NCBI GenBank assembly: GCA_030431355.1
Contig: JAUIJG010000330.1
Location: 1-5,990, forward strand
Direction of reading: 5' to 3'
Length of the DNA stretch: 5,990 nt
Source of the DNA: a bacterium
GTDB taxonomy: Bacteria; Cyanobacteriota; Vampirovibrionia; Obscuribacterales; Obscuribacteraceae
In this document: positions 5,822 through 5,990 of the stretch, piece after piece
Layout of the letters: each line of letters starts with the position of its first letter
Numbering within the stretch: the stretch's first letter is position 1
Translations under genes and position numbers: made by a program
The notes under the pieces: generated by a model
The model's input: only the letters and a program-made list of their open reading frames with translations
Databases searched by the model: none
Told to the model about the DNA's origin: nothing

Positions 5822-5990
5822 AAAAAGATGTGATCACAGAGTCAGAGTCTGTCGACTTCTGGGAAGGTAACGCGGATTCCTGGACAGCCCTTTCCCGCCT
5901 GGGCTACGACATTTGTCGCGATGGTCTAAATCTCCCGGCGTTTTTGAAAATCTTACCTGAGGTAAGAGGATTAAAAGGGCTTGATATCGG
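5818..5990 (+). CDS. Class I SAM-dependent methyltransferase, N-terminal fragment
   Basis: The frame starts at an ATG overlapping the TPR stop (ATGA) and remains open to the window end, giving 57 complete codons. The protein begins MKKDVITESESVDFWEGNA, continues with SWTALSRLGYDICRDGLNLP, and the last residues, GLKGLDIG, are the beta-1 strand and first half of motif I (normally DIGCGxG) where class I methyltransferases bind S-adenosylmethionine. The FWEGNADSW and GYDxxRDxLNLPAF patterns before motif I resemble Methyltransf_11/25-type enzymes that carry a short N-terminal helix lid. Substrate unknown; the acceptor-binding part lies beyond the window. The AAGG at 5807 and the four-base overlap imply translational coupling to the secreted TPR protein, although the methyltransferase itself has no signal peptide. 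Confidence 0.85.
   Translation, partial: MKKDVITESESVDFWEGNADSWTALSRLGYDICRDGLNLPAFLKILPEVRGLKGLDI

Overview
The window looks like bacterial chromosomal DNA: tightly packed genes, moderate G+C, and mixed use of GTG and ATG starts with only moderate Shine-Dalgarno signals. I see no insertion sequence, tRNA, rRNA, CRISPR array or phage gene. Lineage cannot be fixed from the sequence. A long cytosolic-looking double M16 peptidase beside a secreted kinesin-light-chain-type TPR protein would suit a free-living bacterium with a large genome (for example the Vampirovibrionia/Obscuribacterales or a neighbouring phylum), but that is a weak guess.

Layout. The left end (1-1092) is transcribed leftward. 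It holds an atypical short-chain dehydrogenase/NAD(P)-binding epimerase-like protein, followed by the start of a second leftward gene cut by the window edge. A 157-base divergent intergenic region (1093-1249) has several AT-rich palindromes and, just before the next gene, two interleaved GC-rich inverted repeats. Everything to its right is transcribed rightward: a 964-residue tandem M16 zinc metallopeptidase (1250-4144); a 219-base gap with two nested inverted repeats; an unrecognised acidic coiled-coil protein (4364-5041); a secreted TPR protein (5087-5821); and the start of a class I SAM-dependent methyltransferase (5818-5990), which overlaps the TPR stop codon by four bases.

How the genes relate. 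The M16 peptidase has one complete zinc site in its N-terminal half and a degenerate one in its C-terminal half, the usual active/inactive pairing that forms the M16 clamshell, here joined by an unusually long acidic linker. The coiled-coil, TPR and methyltransferase genes are close enough to be one transcript, and the last two look translationally coupled. I can infer no shared pathway. The most unusual material is the non-coding structure at 4149-4263 and 1189-1226, the M16 linker, and the unrecognised coiled-coil protein. I found no clear evidence of a new defence, mobile or biosynthetic system.
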